Below, piece after piece: positions 42,636 to 53,103 of a stretch of 64,000 bases of DNA. A program made the position numbers and the translations under genes. The DNA is taken from assembly GCA_963800505.1 (NCBI GenBank), contig CAWDBL010000020.1, positions 186,001 through 250,000 of the forward strand, in the 5' to 3' direction. How positions within the stretch are numbered: the stretch's first letter is position 1; each line of letters begins with the position of its first letter. This stretch comes from Fodinibacter sp963800505 (lineage in GTDB: Bacteria; Actinomycetota; Actinomycetes; Actinomycetales; Dermatophilaceae). The notes beneath the pieces are model-generated. The model did not search any database, was not told the origin of the DNA, and saw only the letters and a program-made list of their open reading frames with translations.

Positions 42636-44102
42636 GTGAGCACCCGACCCTCCCTGTCCGACGTCGTCAAGGCCTATGACGTGAGGGGCATCGTCCCCGA
42701 CCAGCTCGACGCCCGCGTGACGCGAGCCCTGGGTGCCGCCTTCGCCGAGGTGGTGGTGCGGCCCGACGGCGCGACCGCCTGCGTCATCGCCCACGACATG
42801 CGCGACTCCAGCCCCGAGCTGTCCGCGGCGTTCGCCGACGGCGTGCGCAGCCGCGGCGTCGACGTCGTCGCCACCGGGCTCGCGAGCACCGACGGCCTCT
42901 ACTACGCCAGCGGGGCACTCGACCTGCCCGGTGCCATGTTCACTGCCAGCCACAACCCGGCCGCGTACAACGGCATCAAGCTGTGCCGCGCCGGAGCCCG
43001 CCCGGTCGGCCAGGACACGGGGCTGGCCGACGTGCGCGTCCTCGCCGAGCGCATCCTCGGCGGTGACTTCGACGACTTCGGCGACTCCGACGACGCCGGC
43101 GTCAACGACCCCGGAACCGCGCCCGGATCTCTCCAGGAGCGTGACCTGCTCGCCGACTACGCCGCGTTCCTGCGCGGCCTGGTCGACCTGAGCGGCATCC
43201 GCCCGCTGCGGGTGGTCGTCGACGCCGGCAACGGCATGGGTGGCTTCACCGTGCCCGCCGTGCTCGAGACCGGGGCGGGGCTGCCCGCGCTGCCGCTCAC
43301 CGTCATCCCGCTCTACTTCGAGCTCGACGGCAACTTCCCCAACCACGAGGCCAACCCCCTCGACCCCAAGAACCTCGTCGACCTGCAGGCAGCCGTGCGC
43401 GAGCACGGGGCCGACATCGGGCTGGCCTTCGACGGCGACGCCGACCGCTGCTTCGTCATCGACGAGCAGGGCGACCCGGTGAGCCCCAGCGCGATCACCG
43501 CGCTGATCGCCCGCCGCGAGGTCGCGCGCGCCGTGGCCGCGGGCGCGGATGCCGCCGACGTCGCGGTCGTCTACAACGTGATCTGCTCCGCCCAGGTGCC
43601 CGAGGTCATCGCCGCGACCGGTGCCCGGGGTGTGCGCACCCGCGTGGGCCACTCGTTCATCAAGGGCGAGATGGCCCGCCACGACGCGGTGTTCGGGGGA
43701 GAGCACAGCGCCCACTACTACTTCCGCGACTTCTGGTTCGCCGACACCGGCATGCTCGCGGCGATGCACACCCTCGCGGCGCTCGGCGAGCAGGACGCCC
43801 CGCTCAGCGAGGTGATGGCCGACCTGGCCCGCTACGCCGCGTCGGGCGAGATCAACTCCACGGTCAGCGACGCCCCGGCCGCCACCGAGCTGGTGCGGGC
43901 CTGGGCCCAGCCGCAGGGCGTCGACACCGACGAGCTCGACGGCCTCACCCTGGTGCACGCCGGGGGCGAGGGCGACCCGATGTGGTGGCTCAACCTGCGC
44001 GCGTCCAACACCGAGCCGCTGCTGCGGCTCAACGTCGAGGCCGCCGACCCCGACACCATGGCGCGGGTGCGCGACGAGGTGCTCGACATCGTTCGCGCCT
44101 GA
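42636..44102 (+). CDS. manB: phosphomannomutase/phosphoglucomutase
   Basis: A 488-residue alpha-phosphohexomutase that interconverts mannose-6-phosphate and mannose-1-phosphate, the precursor of GDP-mannose. The four active-site parts are present: phosphoserine loop TASHNP (residues 103-108), metal loop LAFDGDADRCF, the sugar-binding GGEHSAHYYFRDF and the phosphate-binding LRASNTEPLLRLN. An Asp-rich insertion (DDFDDFGDSDD) follows the first domain and is not typical of the family. GTG at 42636 starts the family N-terminus (VVKAYDVRGIVPDQL). It supplies mannose donors for glycosyltransferases in both surface-polymer clusters. Confidence 0.94.
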   Translation: MSTRPSLSDVVKAYDVRGIVPDQLDARVTRALGAAFAEVVVRPDGATACVIAHDMRDSSPELSAAFADGVRSRGVDVVATGLASTDGLYYASGALDLPGAMFTASHNPAAYNGIKLCRAGARPVGQDTGLADVRVLAERILGGDFDDFGDSDDAGVNDPGTAPGSLQERDLLADYAAFLRGLVDLSGIRPLRVVVDAGNGMGGFTVPAVLETGAGLPALPLTVIPLYFELDGNFPNHEANPLDPKNLVDLQAAVREHGADIGLAFDGDADRCFVIDEQGDPVSPSAITALIARREVARAVAAGADAADVAVVYNVICSAQVPEVIAATGARGVRTRVGHSFIKGEMARHDAVFGGEHSAHYYFRDFWFADTGMLAAMHTLAALGEQDAPLSEVMADLARYAASGEINSTVSDAPAATELVRAWAQPQGVDTDELDGLTLVHAGGEGDPMWWLNLRASNTEPLLRLNVEAADPDTMARVRDEVLDIVRA

Positions 44103-44117
44103 CTTCGCAGGTCAGGG

Positions 44118-47100
44118 TCAGGCTCTGGCCGGGCCGGTCGTGTGCGCCCCCGGGTCGAGCGAGGTGGCCTTGGCCCGGCGCAGGGCGGCGCTCTCGAGCC
44201 GCAGCGCCTCGCTGGCCGCGGCGTTCTCACCCCGCGCGTCGAGCACCGCGGCGAGCACCTGGTAGCTGAACGCCACCGACAGCGGCCGGTCGATGGCGGT
44301 CAGCTCCTCGATGCAGACCCGCACCTCGCGCTCGGCCTCGTCGAGCCGCCCCAGCGCCAGCAGCGCCCGGCTGCGGGTGCGCCTGGCCCGGGCAGTGAGG
44401 AACGCGTCGCGCGACGCCAGGGCCCGCTCATGGGCCGTGGTGGCCTCCTCCAGCGCCTCGGCGGCACGCCCGGAGGCGAGGCTCACCTCCGCGCGGGCGT
44501 CCAGGGCGTAGGAGTACAGGTGCACGTCGCCGATCTGCCCGAGCAGGTGCAGGGCCTCGTCGATGAGCAGGCTCGCGGGCCCGAGCTCGCCCTGCCGCCG
44601 TTGGGCCCGCGACAGCTCCAGCGTCGCCAGGGCGTTGGCGCCGGTCACCGGCGCGTCGGCGAGCAGCTCACGCGCCCGGGTGAACTCCCGTGCCGCGTCG
44701 GCCAGCTCGTCGTAGTCGTTGTGCAGGGTCCCCCGGGCGATCGCGGCCCACGCGGCCAGGACGACGTCCGACGCGTGCGCCAGCGACTCCTCCGCGGTGG
44801 CGACCGCGGCCTCCGCCTCGGCGCGCAGCCCCAGCGAGGTGGTCGCCTGGGCGACCACCAGGGCCGCAGCGGCCGCGGCGCGGTGCTCACCGAGCAGCAT
44901 CAGGTGGCGGCGCGCCTGGTCGGCCAGCTCGTGCGCCAGCCGTGAGGCCGAGCGCTGGTCCTGCAGCAGCCACGCCCGGCACAACATCAGGTACGCCGCA
45001 CCGAGCCTGCTGTCGTCGTCGGCGCCGGTGAGGGCGCCGGTCACCACCTCGTCGGCACGCAGCCACCGCTCGAGGTCGGACCAGGCGTCGTGCCCGAGGG
45101 CGCAGTCCGCGACCAGCCGCCACGCCAGGTCCGGCCGCACCGGCGCCAGGCGTGACGCGCTCGCGAGGAGCAACGGGGTGTCGGTGCGCAGCACCCGGGC
45201 AGCGCGGGCACGTCGCCGTGGGGGCCCGGCATCCGCGCTCACGCCGGCCGGTCGCGGGGGCACGGGGATGAAGCGGTTCGCCAGGGCGGTCAGGGCCGAC
45301 CCGTCGCGGGCGAGCCCCCAGGTGGCCACCGCGACCAGCTCCGTGGTGCCTCGCTCGGCTCCGGACCCCCTCCCGTCCGTCGAGCGGCCGGCCCGGCCGC
45401 GCACGAAGGCCCGCACCAGGTCGTGGAGCCGGAACTGCGCCTCGTGGTCCTCGCGCACCACCGCGTCGACCAGGCTCGCCTCGAGCAGCACGTCGAGCGC
45501 GGCCTCCCCGGCCCGGCGGTCCCCGAGCACCGCACCGGCCACCCACCCGCTGAACGTGTCGACCGGTAGGTGCGCCACCGCCTCGACCACCTGCCCGGCC
45601 GGCTCCGGTAGCCCGTCGAGCACCCGGTCGATCCCCGCTCGCAGCACGCGCAGGTCGTCGGGCACCTCACCGGCGAACCCGAGCTCGTCGAGCCGGTCGG
45701 CGAGCTCCTCGAGCGAGAGGTCGGGGCGCTGCACGGCGCGGCCGCCGACGATCAGCACGGCGAGCGGCATCCCCGCGGCCAGCCGGGCCACCTCGCGGGC
45801 GCCCTCCGGCTCGGCGGCGACCCGCGCGGCGCCGACGATGCGGGTCAGCAGGCTCGTCGTGTCGTCCGGCTCCAGGGAGCGCAGCGGCACCCGGTGGGTG
45901 GCCCCCAGCGCCGGGAGCGACGAGCGTGAGGTCGTGATCGCCATCGACCCGGCGGTGACCGGGAGCAGGTCGACGACGTCCTCGGCCTCGCCACCGTCGG
46001 TCCCGAGGTTGTCGACGACCACGAGCACCCGCCGCCCGTCGAGCAACGAGCGGAACAGTCCGACGCGCGACTCACGTTCTGCCGGAACGGATTCCGGGTG
46101 CACTCCGAGCAGCCTCAAGAAGGCTGCCAGGGCCGCGGACACCCCGGCGTCCCTGGGGTCGTTGGCCGCGTCGTGGTAGAGCGCGCCGTCGGGGAAGCTC
46201 GCCCGCAGCGCGTGCCCCGCCTCGAGCGTCAGGGCCGACTTGCCGACACCCGCCAGCCCGGTCACCGCCACGACCACCGCGCGGTCGACGCACTCGCCGG
46301 CCGCCGCCTCCACTTCCGCGAGCTCGGCGTCGCGGCCGACCAGGGCGGTCGGCCGGCGCGGCAGGGTGCGCGGCACCGGCAGCCCGGATGCCGGTGAGCC
46401 ACCGCCTGCAGTCGGCCCGCCGCCCGCACCGGCCGGCTCCGGCGCGGTCCCCGGCCGGGCCTGCTCCGCCGACAAAGCCGGGCCGGCACCGGTGAGGACG
46501 AGTTGCTGGGCCCGGCGCAGCGGCTCGGAGGGCTGCACCCCGAGCTCCTCGTCGAGGCGCTCGCGGGTGGTGCGGTAGATCGCCAGTGCCCGCGACTGCT
46601 GGCCGGCGGCGGCCAGTGCGAGCATCAGCTGCGCGACGAAGCCCTCGTGGAACGGGTGCTGGGTGGTGAGGGCGTCGAGCTCGGCCACCAGGCCCTCCGT
46701 GCGCCCGGCCCGCAGCGCCGCCTCGTGCCGCTCCTCGAGCACCGACAGGCGGGCCTGGGACAGCCGGCTGCGCTCGACGTCGACCGCGGTGGTGTCGGGC
46801 GCACCCTGCAGCGGGGTGTCGGGGAAGAGGGCCAGGGCGTGGTCGTAGTGCGCCAGGGCGACGGCCGGGTCGGTGGCGCGGGCCGCCCGCGCCAGGCCCA
46901 CCCCGGCATCCCACTCGCGCACGTCGACCACCACCGTGTCGCCGAGCCGGTAGTCGCGGCCGTCGGTGACGAGCACCGGCCCACCGTCGCGGGCCTTGCG
47001 CCGGATGCCGCTCACCAGCGACTGCACCCGGTTGCGCGCCGACGCCGGCGGGTCGCCGGCCCACAGCCACTCGCCGAGGGAGTCGACCCCCACCCGGTCG

Positions 47101-47231
47101 CGCAGGGCGGTGAGCGACAGCAGGCCGCTCTCGAGCTCGGTGAGCCGCACGGGGTGCCCCACGACCTCGAGCCGGATCCGGCCGAGCACGACCAGGCGTG
47201 GAGGCACGCTCCCCCCGATCCGTGACGACAT
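44118..47231 (-). CDS. AfsR/SARP-like regulator: DNA-binding + BTAD + NB-ARC ATPase + TPR
   Basis: A 1037-residue regulator. An OmpR-type winged helix region (residues 15-90) is followed by the bacterial transcriptional activation domain with ALAIYRTTRERLDEELGVQPSEPLRRAQQ (about 215-245). The STAND ATPase has Walker A VTGLAGVGKSALTLEA, Walker B VLVVVDNLG and the downstream helical part. TPR-like helices fill the C-terminal third (LASGRAAEALEEATTAHERALASRDAF). Such proteins activate secondary-metabolism or stress genes on ligand or phosphorylation signals. No biosynthetic cluster lies next to it; the winged-helix start is shorter than in Streptomyces AfsR. It interrupts the otherwise mycobacteria-like gene order between manB and Trm112. 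Confidence 0.88.
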   Translation of the reverse strand: MSSRIGGSVPPRLVVLGRIRLEVVGHPVRLTELESGLLSLTALRDRVGVDSLGEWLWAGDPPASARNRVQSLVSGIRRKARDGGPVLVTDGRDYRLGDTVVVDVREWDAGVGLARAARATDPAVALAHYDHALALFPDTPLQGAPDTTAVDVERSRLSQARLSVLEERHEAALRAGRTEGLVAELDALTTQHPFHEGFVAQLMLALAAAGQQSRALAIYRTTRERLDEELGVQPSEPLRRAQQLVLTGAGPALSAEQARPGTAPEPAGAGGGPTAGGGSPASGLPVPRTLPRRPTALVGRDAELAEVEAAAGECVDRAVVVAVTGLAGVGKSALTLEAGHALRASFPDGALYHDAANDPRDAGVSAALAAFLRLLGVHPESVPAERESRVGLFRSLLDGRRVLVVVDNLGTDGGEAEDVVDLLPVTAGSMAITTSRSSLPALGATHRVPLRSLEPDDTTSLLTRIVGAARVAAEPEGAREVARLAAGMPLAVLIVGGRAVQRPDLSLEELADRLDELGFAGEVPDDLRVLRAGIDRVLDGLPEPAGQVVEAVAHLPVDTFSGWVAGAVLGDRRAGEAALDVLLEASLVDAVVREDHEAQFRLHDLVRAFVRGRAGRSTDGRGSGAERGTTELVAVATWGLARDGSALTALANRFIPVPPRPAGVSADAGPPRRRARAARVLRTDTPLLLASASRLAPVRPDLAWRLVADCALGHDAWSDLERWLRADEVVTGALTGADDDSRLGAAYLMLCRAWLLQDQRSASRLAHELADQARRHLMLLGEHRAAAAAALVVAQATTSLGLRAEAEAAVATAEESLAHASDVVLAAWAAIARGTLHNDYDELADAAREFTRARELLADAPVTGANALATLELSRAQRRQGELGPASLLIDEALHLLGQIGDVHLYSYALDARAEVSLASGRAAEALEEATTAHERALASRDAFLTARARRTRSRALLALGRLDEAEREVRVCIEELTAIDRPLSVAFSYQVLAAVLDARGENAAASEALRLESAALRRAKATSLDPGAHTTGPARA

Positions 47232-47390
47232 CTCTCGGACCCTAGGTCGTGGCCCCGGCACCGGCAACAGGGGCGCCTGCCGAGCACACCATCCGTCCGC
47301 CAGCCGGGCACCCGGCACTCCCATGAGCGGCTCCCCGGGCGTGTGGGAGGATCGACGACGACCTTGACCCGCCTCCAGGAAGGCACCCGC

Positions 47391-47597
47391 ATGAGCGAGC
47401 AGGCCGTCCCCGCCTCGCCGATCGAGCCGTGGCTGCGCGAGATCCTGCGCTGCCCCGCGTGCCGCAGCGAGCTGCTCGACGTGACCGGCGACAGCGGGCC
47501 CGAGCTGGTGTGCACCTCCGCCGCCTGCGGCCTCGCCTACCGCATCGACGACGGTGTGCCGGTCCTCCTCGTCGACGAGGCGCGCCGACCCGCCTGA
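47391..47597 (+). CDS. Trm112-like zinc-ribbon protein
   Basis: A 68-residue protein. LREILRCPACRSELLDVTGDSGPELVCTSAACGLAYRIDDGVPVLL (in pieces) is the Trm112p fold with CxxC and C-x4-C zinc pairs. In eukaryotes Trm112 activates methyltransferases; the bacterial short form has an unclear role. ATG at 47391 is preceded by AGGAAGG at 8 bp. It lies just before the SIS gene, as in many actinobacteria. Confidence 0.9.
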   Translation: MSEQAVPASPIEPWLREILRCPACRSELLDVTGDSGPELVCTSAACGLAYRIDDGVPVLLVDEARRPA

Positions 47598-47624
47598 GCG
47601 GGGGCGCGGGGAGGGCACCACCGG

Positions 47625-48773
47625 ATGCCGTGGGTCGACGAGAGCCGCCTGGACGACCCGGACGCCCTGCGCGCCCTCGACACCCGTGACTCGCTGCGCT
47701 CGCTGGCCTCGGCCGGTGCTCAGGTGCGCCGGGCGCTGGTCTCGGCCGACGAGGCCGGCATCTCCCGGGCCGCCGGGGGAGAGCGCCCGCGCTCGGTCCT
47801 GGTTGCGGCGCTCGGGGGCTCCGCACTCGTCTGTGACGTGCTCGACCTGCTCGCCGAGCCGGGCTCACCGGTTCCGGTGACCACCCGGGGCGGCCCGCCG
47901 CTGCCCGGCTGGGTCGGCCCGCTCGACCTGGTCATCGCCGTCTCCCAGTCGGGCCGTGCCACCGGCCCGCTCGCCCTGGCCGCGGAGGCCGCCCGCCGGG
48001 GCGCCTCCCTGCTCACCGTCGGTGCCGCCGGGTCGCCGCTGGCCGACGTCAGCGCCCGGGCGCGCGGCGTGCACGTCGAGGTGGCCCTGCCCACGCCGTC
48101 GTCACGCACCGCGCTCTGGTCGCTGCTCACCCCGGTGCTGCTGGCGGCCGACGCGATGGGGCTGGTGCAGTGTCCCGCCGGCGTGCTCGAGCAGGTGGCC
48201 GACGTGCTCGACGAGGTCGCCGAGGAGTGCCGCCCCAGCTCGGAGGCGTTCGTCAACCCCGCCAAGATCCTCGCCCTGGGCCTGGGCGAGACGGTGCCGA
48301 TCGTGCTGGGTGACGGCCCCCTCACCGGGGTGGCCGCCACCCGCGCCGCCTCGATGCTCGCGCGCACCGCCCGGGTGCCCGCCACCTACGGCGCCCTGCC
48401 TGATGCCGCGTCGCAGGTCGTCGCCTGCCTCGACGGCCCGTTCGGCTCCGGCCTGACGTCCACGGCGCCGGGTGGCGACATCTTCGCCGACCCCTTCCTC
48501 GACGCCCCGCCCGCCCCACGGCTCGGCCTGCTCACGCTGCGCGACCCCGACCTGGACCCGCAGCAGGTCGCGCTCACCGATGCCGTCGTCGAGTCGGCGC
48601 GCGAGTCGGGTGTCACCGTGTGGGAGCAGGTGGCGCACTCCGGTGAGCCGATCGAGCGGCTCGCGTCGCTGGTGGCGCTCACCGACTACGCGGCCACCTA
48701 CCTGGCGCTCGGCCTGGGGCTCGACCCGTCGGTGTCGCGGCACGTCACCGAGCTGCGCGACCGCACGTCCTAG
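47625..48773 (+). CDS. SIS domain phosphosugar isomerase-like protein (PGI/PMI type)
   Basis: A 382-residue protein similar to the bifunctional phosphoglucose/phosphomannose isomerase group and to the protein encoded beside manA/manB in mycobacteria. SVLVAALGGSALVCDVL and DLVIAVSQSGRATGPLALAAEAARRG are the SIS phosphosugar-binding segments. The C-terminal half has NPAKILALGLGETVPIVLG and AATYLALGLGLDP. Isomerase activity is not certain because the family also contains regulators. Its stop codon shares CTAG 48770-48773 with the convergent YbaK-like gene. Confidence 0.82.
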   Translation: MPWVDESRLDDPDALRALDTRDSLRSLASAGAQVRRALVSADEAGISRAAGGERPRSVLVAALGGSALVCDVLDLLAEPGSPVPVTTRGGPPLPGWVGPLDLVIAVSQSGRATGPLALAAEAARRGASLLTVGAAGSPLADVSARARGVHVEVALPTPSSRTALWSLLTPVLLAADAMGLVQCPAGVLEQVADVLDEVAEECRPSSEAFVNPAKILALGLGETVPIVLGDGPLTGVAATRAASMLARTARVPATYGALPDAASQVVACLDGPFGSGLTSTAPGGDIFADPFLDAPPAPRLGLLTLRDPDLDPQQVALTDAVVESARESGVTVWEQVAHSGEPIERLASLVALTDYAATYLALGLGLDPSVSRHVTELRDRTS

Positions 48774-49306
48774 GTGACGGGCGAGGCGAGGGCCAGCTGC
48801 TGCGCCCCCGGGAGGGTGAGCAGGTCCGCGCCGGTGAGCAGCAGCTTGCTGCGCCGCAGCCCGCTGCCGATCACCACCTCACCGGCGTCGACCACCGCGT
48901 CGTCGACCAGCACCGGCCACCCGGCCGGCAGCCCGACGGGCGTGATGCCACCGAACTCCATGCCGGTGAGCCCCACGGCGTCGTCCATCGGTGCGAACGA
49001 GATCTTGCGGACGCCGAGGTGCCGCCGCACGATGCCGTTGACGTCGGCCCGGTGCGTGGCCAGCACCATGACGGCGGCATAGGTCGTCACGTCGCCGCGG
49101 CGGCCGGCCACCACCACGCAGTTCGCGCTCGCCCCCAGGTCCACCTCGTATGCCGTGCAGAACGCGGCCGTGTCGGCGTGGGTCGGGTCGATGGGTGCGA
49201 CCAGCGCACCCGGCACCGAGGCCACCGCCGCCGCAACCGGGGCGGCGAGCAGCTCCGGGCGCGCAGCGGCAGGTGACCAGTCGAGGGTTCCGCGAGCAGA
49301 CGGCAT
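48770..49306 (-). CDS. YbaK/EbsC-type aminoacyl-tRNA editing protein
   Basis: A 178-residue single-domain protein. It hydrolyses mischarged aminoacyl-tRNA (Cys- or Ala-tRNAPro in studied members). ANCVVVAGRRG, ATHRADVNGIVRRHLGVRKISFAPMDDAVGLTGMEFGGITPVGLP and the end VVIGSGLRRSKLLLTGADLLTL are typical; the GGITPVGLP loop corresponds to the GGxxP substrate-pocket motif. The ATG at 49306 gives a length near the family norm. It is divergent from the cation transporter gene. Confidence 0.85.
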   Translation of the reverse strand: MPSARGTLDWSPAAARPELLAAPVAAAVASVPGALVAPIDPTHADTAAFCTAYEVDLGASANCVVVAGRRGDVTTYAAVMVLATHRADVNGIVRRHLGVRKISFAPMDDAVGLTGMEFGGITPVGLPAGWPVLVDDAVVDAGEVVIGSGLRRSKLLLTGADLLTLPGAQQLALASPVT

Positions 49307-49394
49307 ACGGCGACGCTAGCGGAGCGACCGGCATCCGACCGTCGCGTGGTCACGTGCCCCTGCTCCCCGCCGTCACGCCCCTAGGATCGCGACC

Positions 49395-50391
49395 ATGTCA
49401 GCCGAAGGTGGGAACCCGGGCGGTCATCGCGGCACTCCTCGCGAACCTCGGGATCGCGGTCACGAAGTTCGTCGCGTTCTTCCTCACCGGGTTCTCGTCG
49501 ATGCTCGCCGAGGCGATCCACTCGGTCGCCGACTCCGGCAACCAGATCCTCCTGCTCATCGGTGGCGAAGCGCTCACGACGTGGGGCGACCCCACAGCAT
49601 CCGTTCGGCTTCGGCCGCGAGCGCTACGTCTACTCGTTCGTCGTCTCGATCGTGCTGTTCTCGCTCGGTGGGCTCTTCGCGCTCTACGAGGCCTGGCACA
49701 AGTTCGAGGAGACCCGCGGCGAGACGGCCTTCGACCCGTTCGAGTCGCGCTGGTGGTGGGTGCCGGTGGTCGTGATCGTCGTCGCGATCGGGATGGAGGG
49801 GACGAGCTTCCGCACGGCCGTGCGCGAGTCGAACAAGTCGCGCGGGAAGCGCTCGTGGCTGCGGTTCGTGCGCAGCTCCAAGTCGCCCGAGCTGCCGGTC
49901 ATCCTCCTCGAGGACTTCGGCGCGCTCATCGGGCTGACCTTCGCGCTGCTGGGCGTCGGGCTGATGCTGATCACCGGCAACCCGATCTTCGACGTCCTCG
50001 GCTCGGCCGCCATCGGCCTGCTGCTCGTCGTCATCGCCGCCTTCCTCGCCGTCGAGATGAAGTCGCTGCTCGTGGGGGAGAGCGCCACGCTCGAGCCCAC
50101 CAGCAGGCGATCCTCGAGGCGCTGACCGCGCCGGACGCCGTGCAGCGGGTGATCCACTCCAAGACGATGCACCTCGGCCCCGAGGAGCTGCTCGTGGCGG
50201 CCAAGCTGGCCGTGGCGGCGACCGAACGGGCCGACGAGGTGGCCGCCGCCATCGACGAGGCCGAGCGTCGGGCCAGGGACGCCGTGCCCGAGCTGACCCT
50301 GGTGATGTACCTCGAGCCGGACGTCGACCATGGCGACGCCTACGAGCGGGCGCCGCGGCCGGAGGCGCCGGCATCCGCGGGCGGCCACTGA
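49395..50391 (+). pseudogene. cation diffusion facilitator family transporter, three frameshifts
   Basis: The parts of one CDF metal-efflux protein lie in changing frames. From ATG 49395 (MSAEGG), one extra base near 49407 separates it from AVIAALLANLGIAVTKFVAFFLTGFSSMLAEAIHSVADSGNQILLLIGG. A second extra base near 49567 precedes QHPFGFGRERYVYSFVVSIVLFSLGGLFALYEA. A missing base near 50095 precedes AILEALTAPDAVQRVIHSKTMHLG to the stop. The conserved HSVADSGNQ metal site and HPFGFGRERY are intact, and the joined product would be about 332 residues. Three indels in one conserved gene point to sequence errors or a decaying locus. Confidence 0.82.
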
Positions 50392-50837
50392 GCGAACCCG
50401 GTGGCGGCCGGACCGGGCCGCCGCACCCCCTGCGAGTGCGACGGCCCGGTGGCCTGGATGGCGAGCGCCCGGTCCGGTACCTCGACCGCCGCCTGCGCAG
50501 CAGCGTCCCCTCCGACGCCGTCGTCGACGGCAGCCCCGGCAGGTCGCCTCTCGACGACCGCGGGAACTCACCGAGGCGGCACGGCCCCAGCCGCTCGCCT
50601 CACGCCGACTTCTCCAGCGTCGGGCGCCGGGCCCCGTCCGGGCACCCGTCGCACGAGGTCATGCCACCACACCGAAACGTTCGACGGGGGGTTCGTGACC
50701 TGCGGATTCACGGGGTGGGCGGCCCGCTGCGGTAGAGTGGGCAGCCGCCGGCGCGGGTGATAACCCTCCACGAACGTGCGGCCCTGAAGGGCGACGCCGG
50801 GTCAACCAGATCGTCAGAACTCCCAAGGAGCTTCCGC
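50392..50837. other. 446-bp leader/intergenic region before ahcY
   Basis: No gene is supported. The distal 300 bp are very GC-rich without repeats. Closer to ahcY there is a TAGAGT -10-like box at about 50733-50738, then two short hairpins: GGGT-GATA-ACCC (about 50756-50767) and GCCC-TGAA-GGGC (about 50781-50792). AAGGAG at 50824-50829 is the ribosome site. A transcript from this promoter would have a leader of nearly 100 nt. I could not match it to a SAM or SAH riboswitch consensus. Confidence 0.5.
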
Positions 50838-52289
<1,452 letters not shown>

Positions 52290-52324
52290 GGTAGCCGAGG
52301 CGGCGCGCTGTCGCCCGCTGCACG

Positions 52325-52371
52325 ACGAGAGCCGGTATGCCGTGGCGAGCCCACGGCATCCCGGCTCTCGT
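52325..52371. terminator. stem-loop after ahcY
   Basis: Two-part inverted repeat: ACGAGAGCCGG with its complement at the outer ends and TGCCGTGG/CCACGGCA inside, separated by small mismatches, with a 5-base loop. It starts 36 bp after the ahcY stop and is followed by TGTTCTGTCT. Confidence 0.75.
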
Positions 52372-52412
52372 GTTCTGTCTGCGTCAGCCCGACGGGACCC
52401 GTTCGCGGGGTT

Positions 52413-53074
52413 TCACTCCGTGGACGTGTCCGGCTCGGCGGCTCGAGCGAGCTGGAGGAGGACGGAGCGCACCTCCGCCACCTCGGCGTCCTCGACCCGG
52501 CGGTCGAGGTGCCCCAGTTCCCGCACGGTGACGCAGGGTTGGGCGTCGGAGCAGTTCTGGGTCAGGGCTATGCCCCGCAGGGCCTCCAGCTCGGACGCCA
52601 GCCGCAGGGTCTGACGGTAGGCGTTGTGCACCGCCTGCTGCTCGAGGGGCAGGGCCGAGAGGTCGCGCACCAGCTCCTTGGTCACGTCCGCCATGACCCG
52701 GGCCACGTCTCGCGATGCTCTGCAGGTGCTCGCCGATGCCGCCAGCTCCGCAGGAGCGGTCATGGCGATCTCGTGGGCCATCGCCAGGGCCGGAGTGCTC
52801 TGCACCACCGGGGCGGCCGTCGCCTGTCGCGGCCGGCGCAACCGCGCCTTCCAGCTGCGTGGCTCCGGGTCGGCCTCGATCTGGGTGGTCGCTCCCCAGC
52901 TGTCCGACCCGACCAGCGCCGCGTGGGCACGCCCTGCGGCGGAGATGAACTGTCTCTGGACGTCGGCGTCACCGAACTCGAGGTAGCGCGCCGCGGCCCG
53001 TCTGCGGTCGGCCGTGATGGCCTCGGCCGGCTGCCCGGCAACGAGTCAGCCACCGGCTCGGTGTGGTCCGACAT
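52413..53074 (-). pseudogene. unknown protein, frameshifted near the N-terminus
   Basis: I do not recognise this protein. A good ribosome site (GGAAAGGACGAC) precedes ATG 53074 (MSDHTEPVADS), but the frame then becomes nonsense. Switching frame near 53030-53045 gives AITADRRRAAARYLEFGDADVQRQFISAAGRAH and continues to the stop at 52413. The joined product is about 220 residues, mostly helical, with no membrane segment. The C-terminal part contains VTKELVRDLSALPLEQQAVHNAYRQTLRLASELEALRG, a likely coiled coil or four-helix bundle, and two Cys (NCSDAQPC). It follows the EAL-domain gene by 29 bp in the same direction, so the two form an operon. Confidence 0.5.
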
Positions 53075-53103
53075 GTCGTCCTTTCCGTGGTCTCGGGGCG
53101 CAT

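Noticed and set aside
44118..47231. Antibiotic-type biosynthetic cluster around the SARP-like regulator
   Set aside because: Neighbours are housekeeping genes (manB, Trm112, SIS, YbaK, ahcY); no polyketide, peptide synthetase or tailoring enzymes are present.
50700..50837. SAM or SAH riboswitch before ahcY
   Set aside because: Short hairpins exist in the leader, but I could not fit the conserved core of any known SAM- or SAH-binding aptamer. A covariance search with the Rfam SAM and SAH models would decide.
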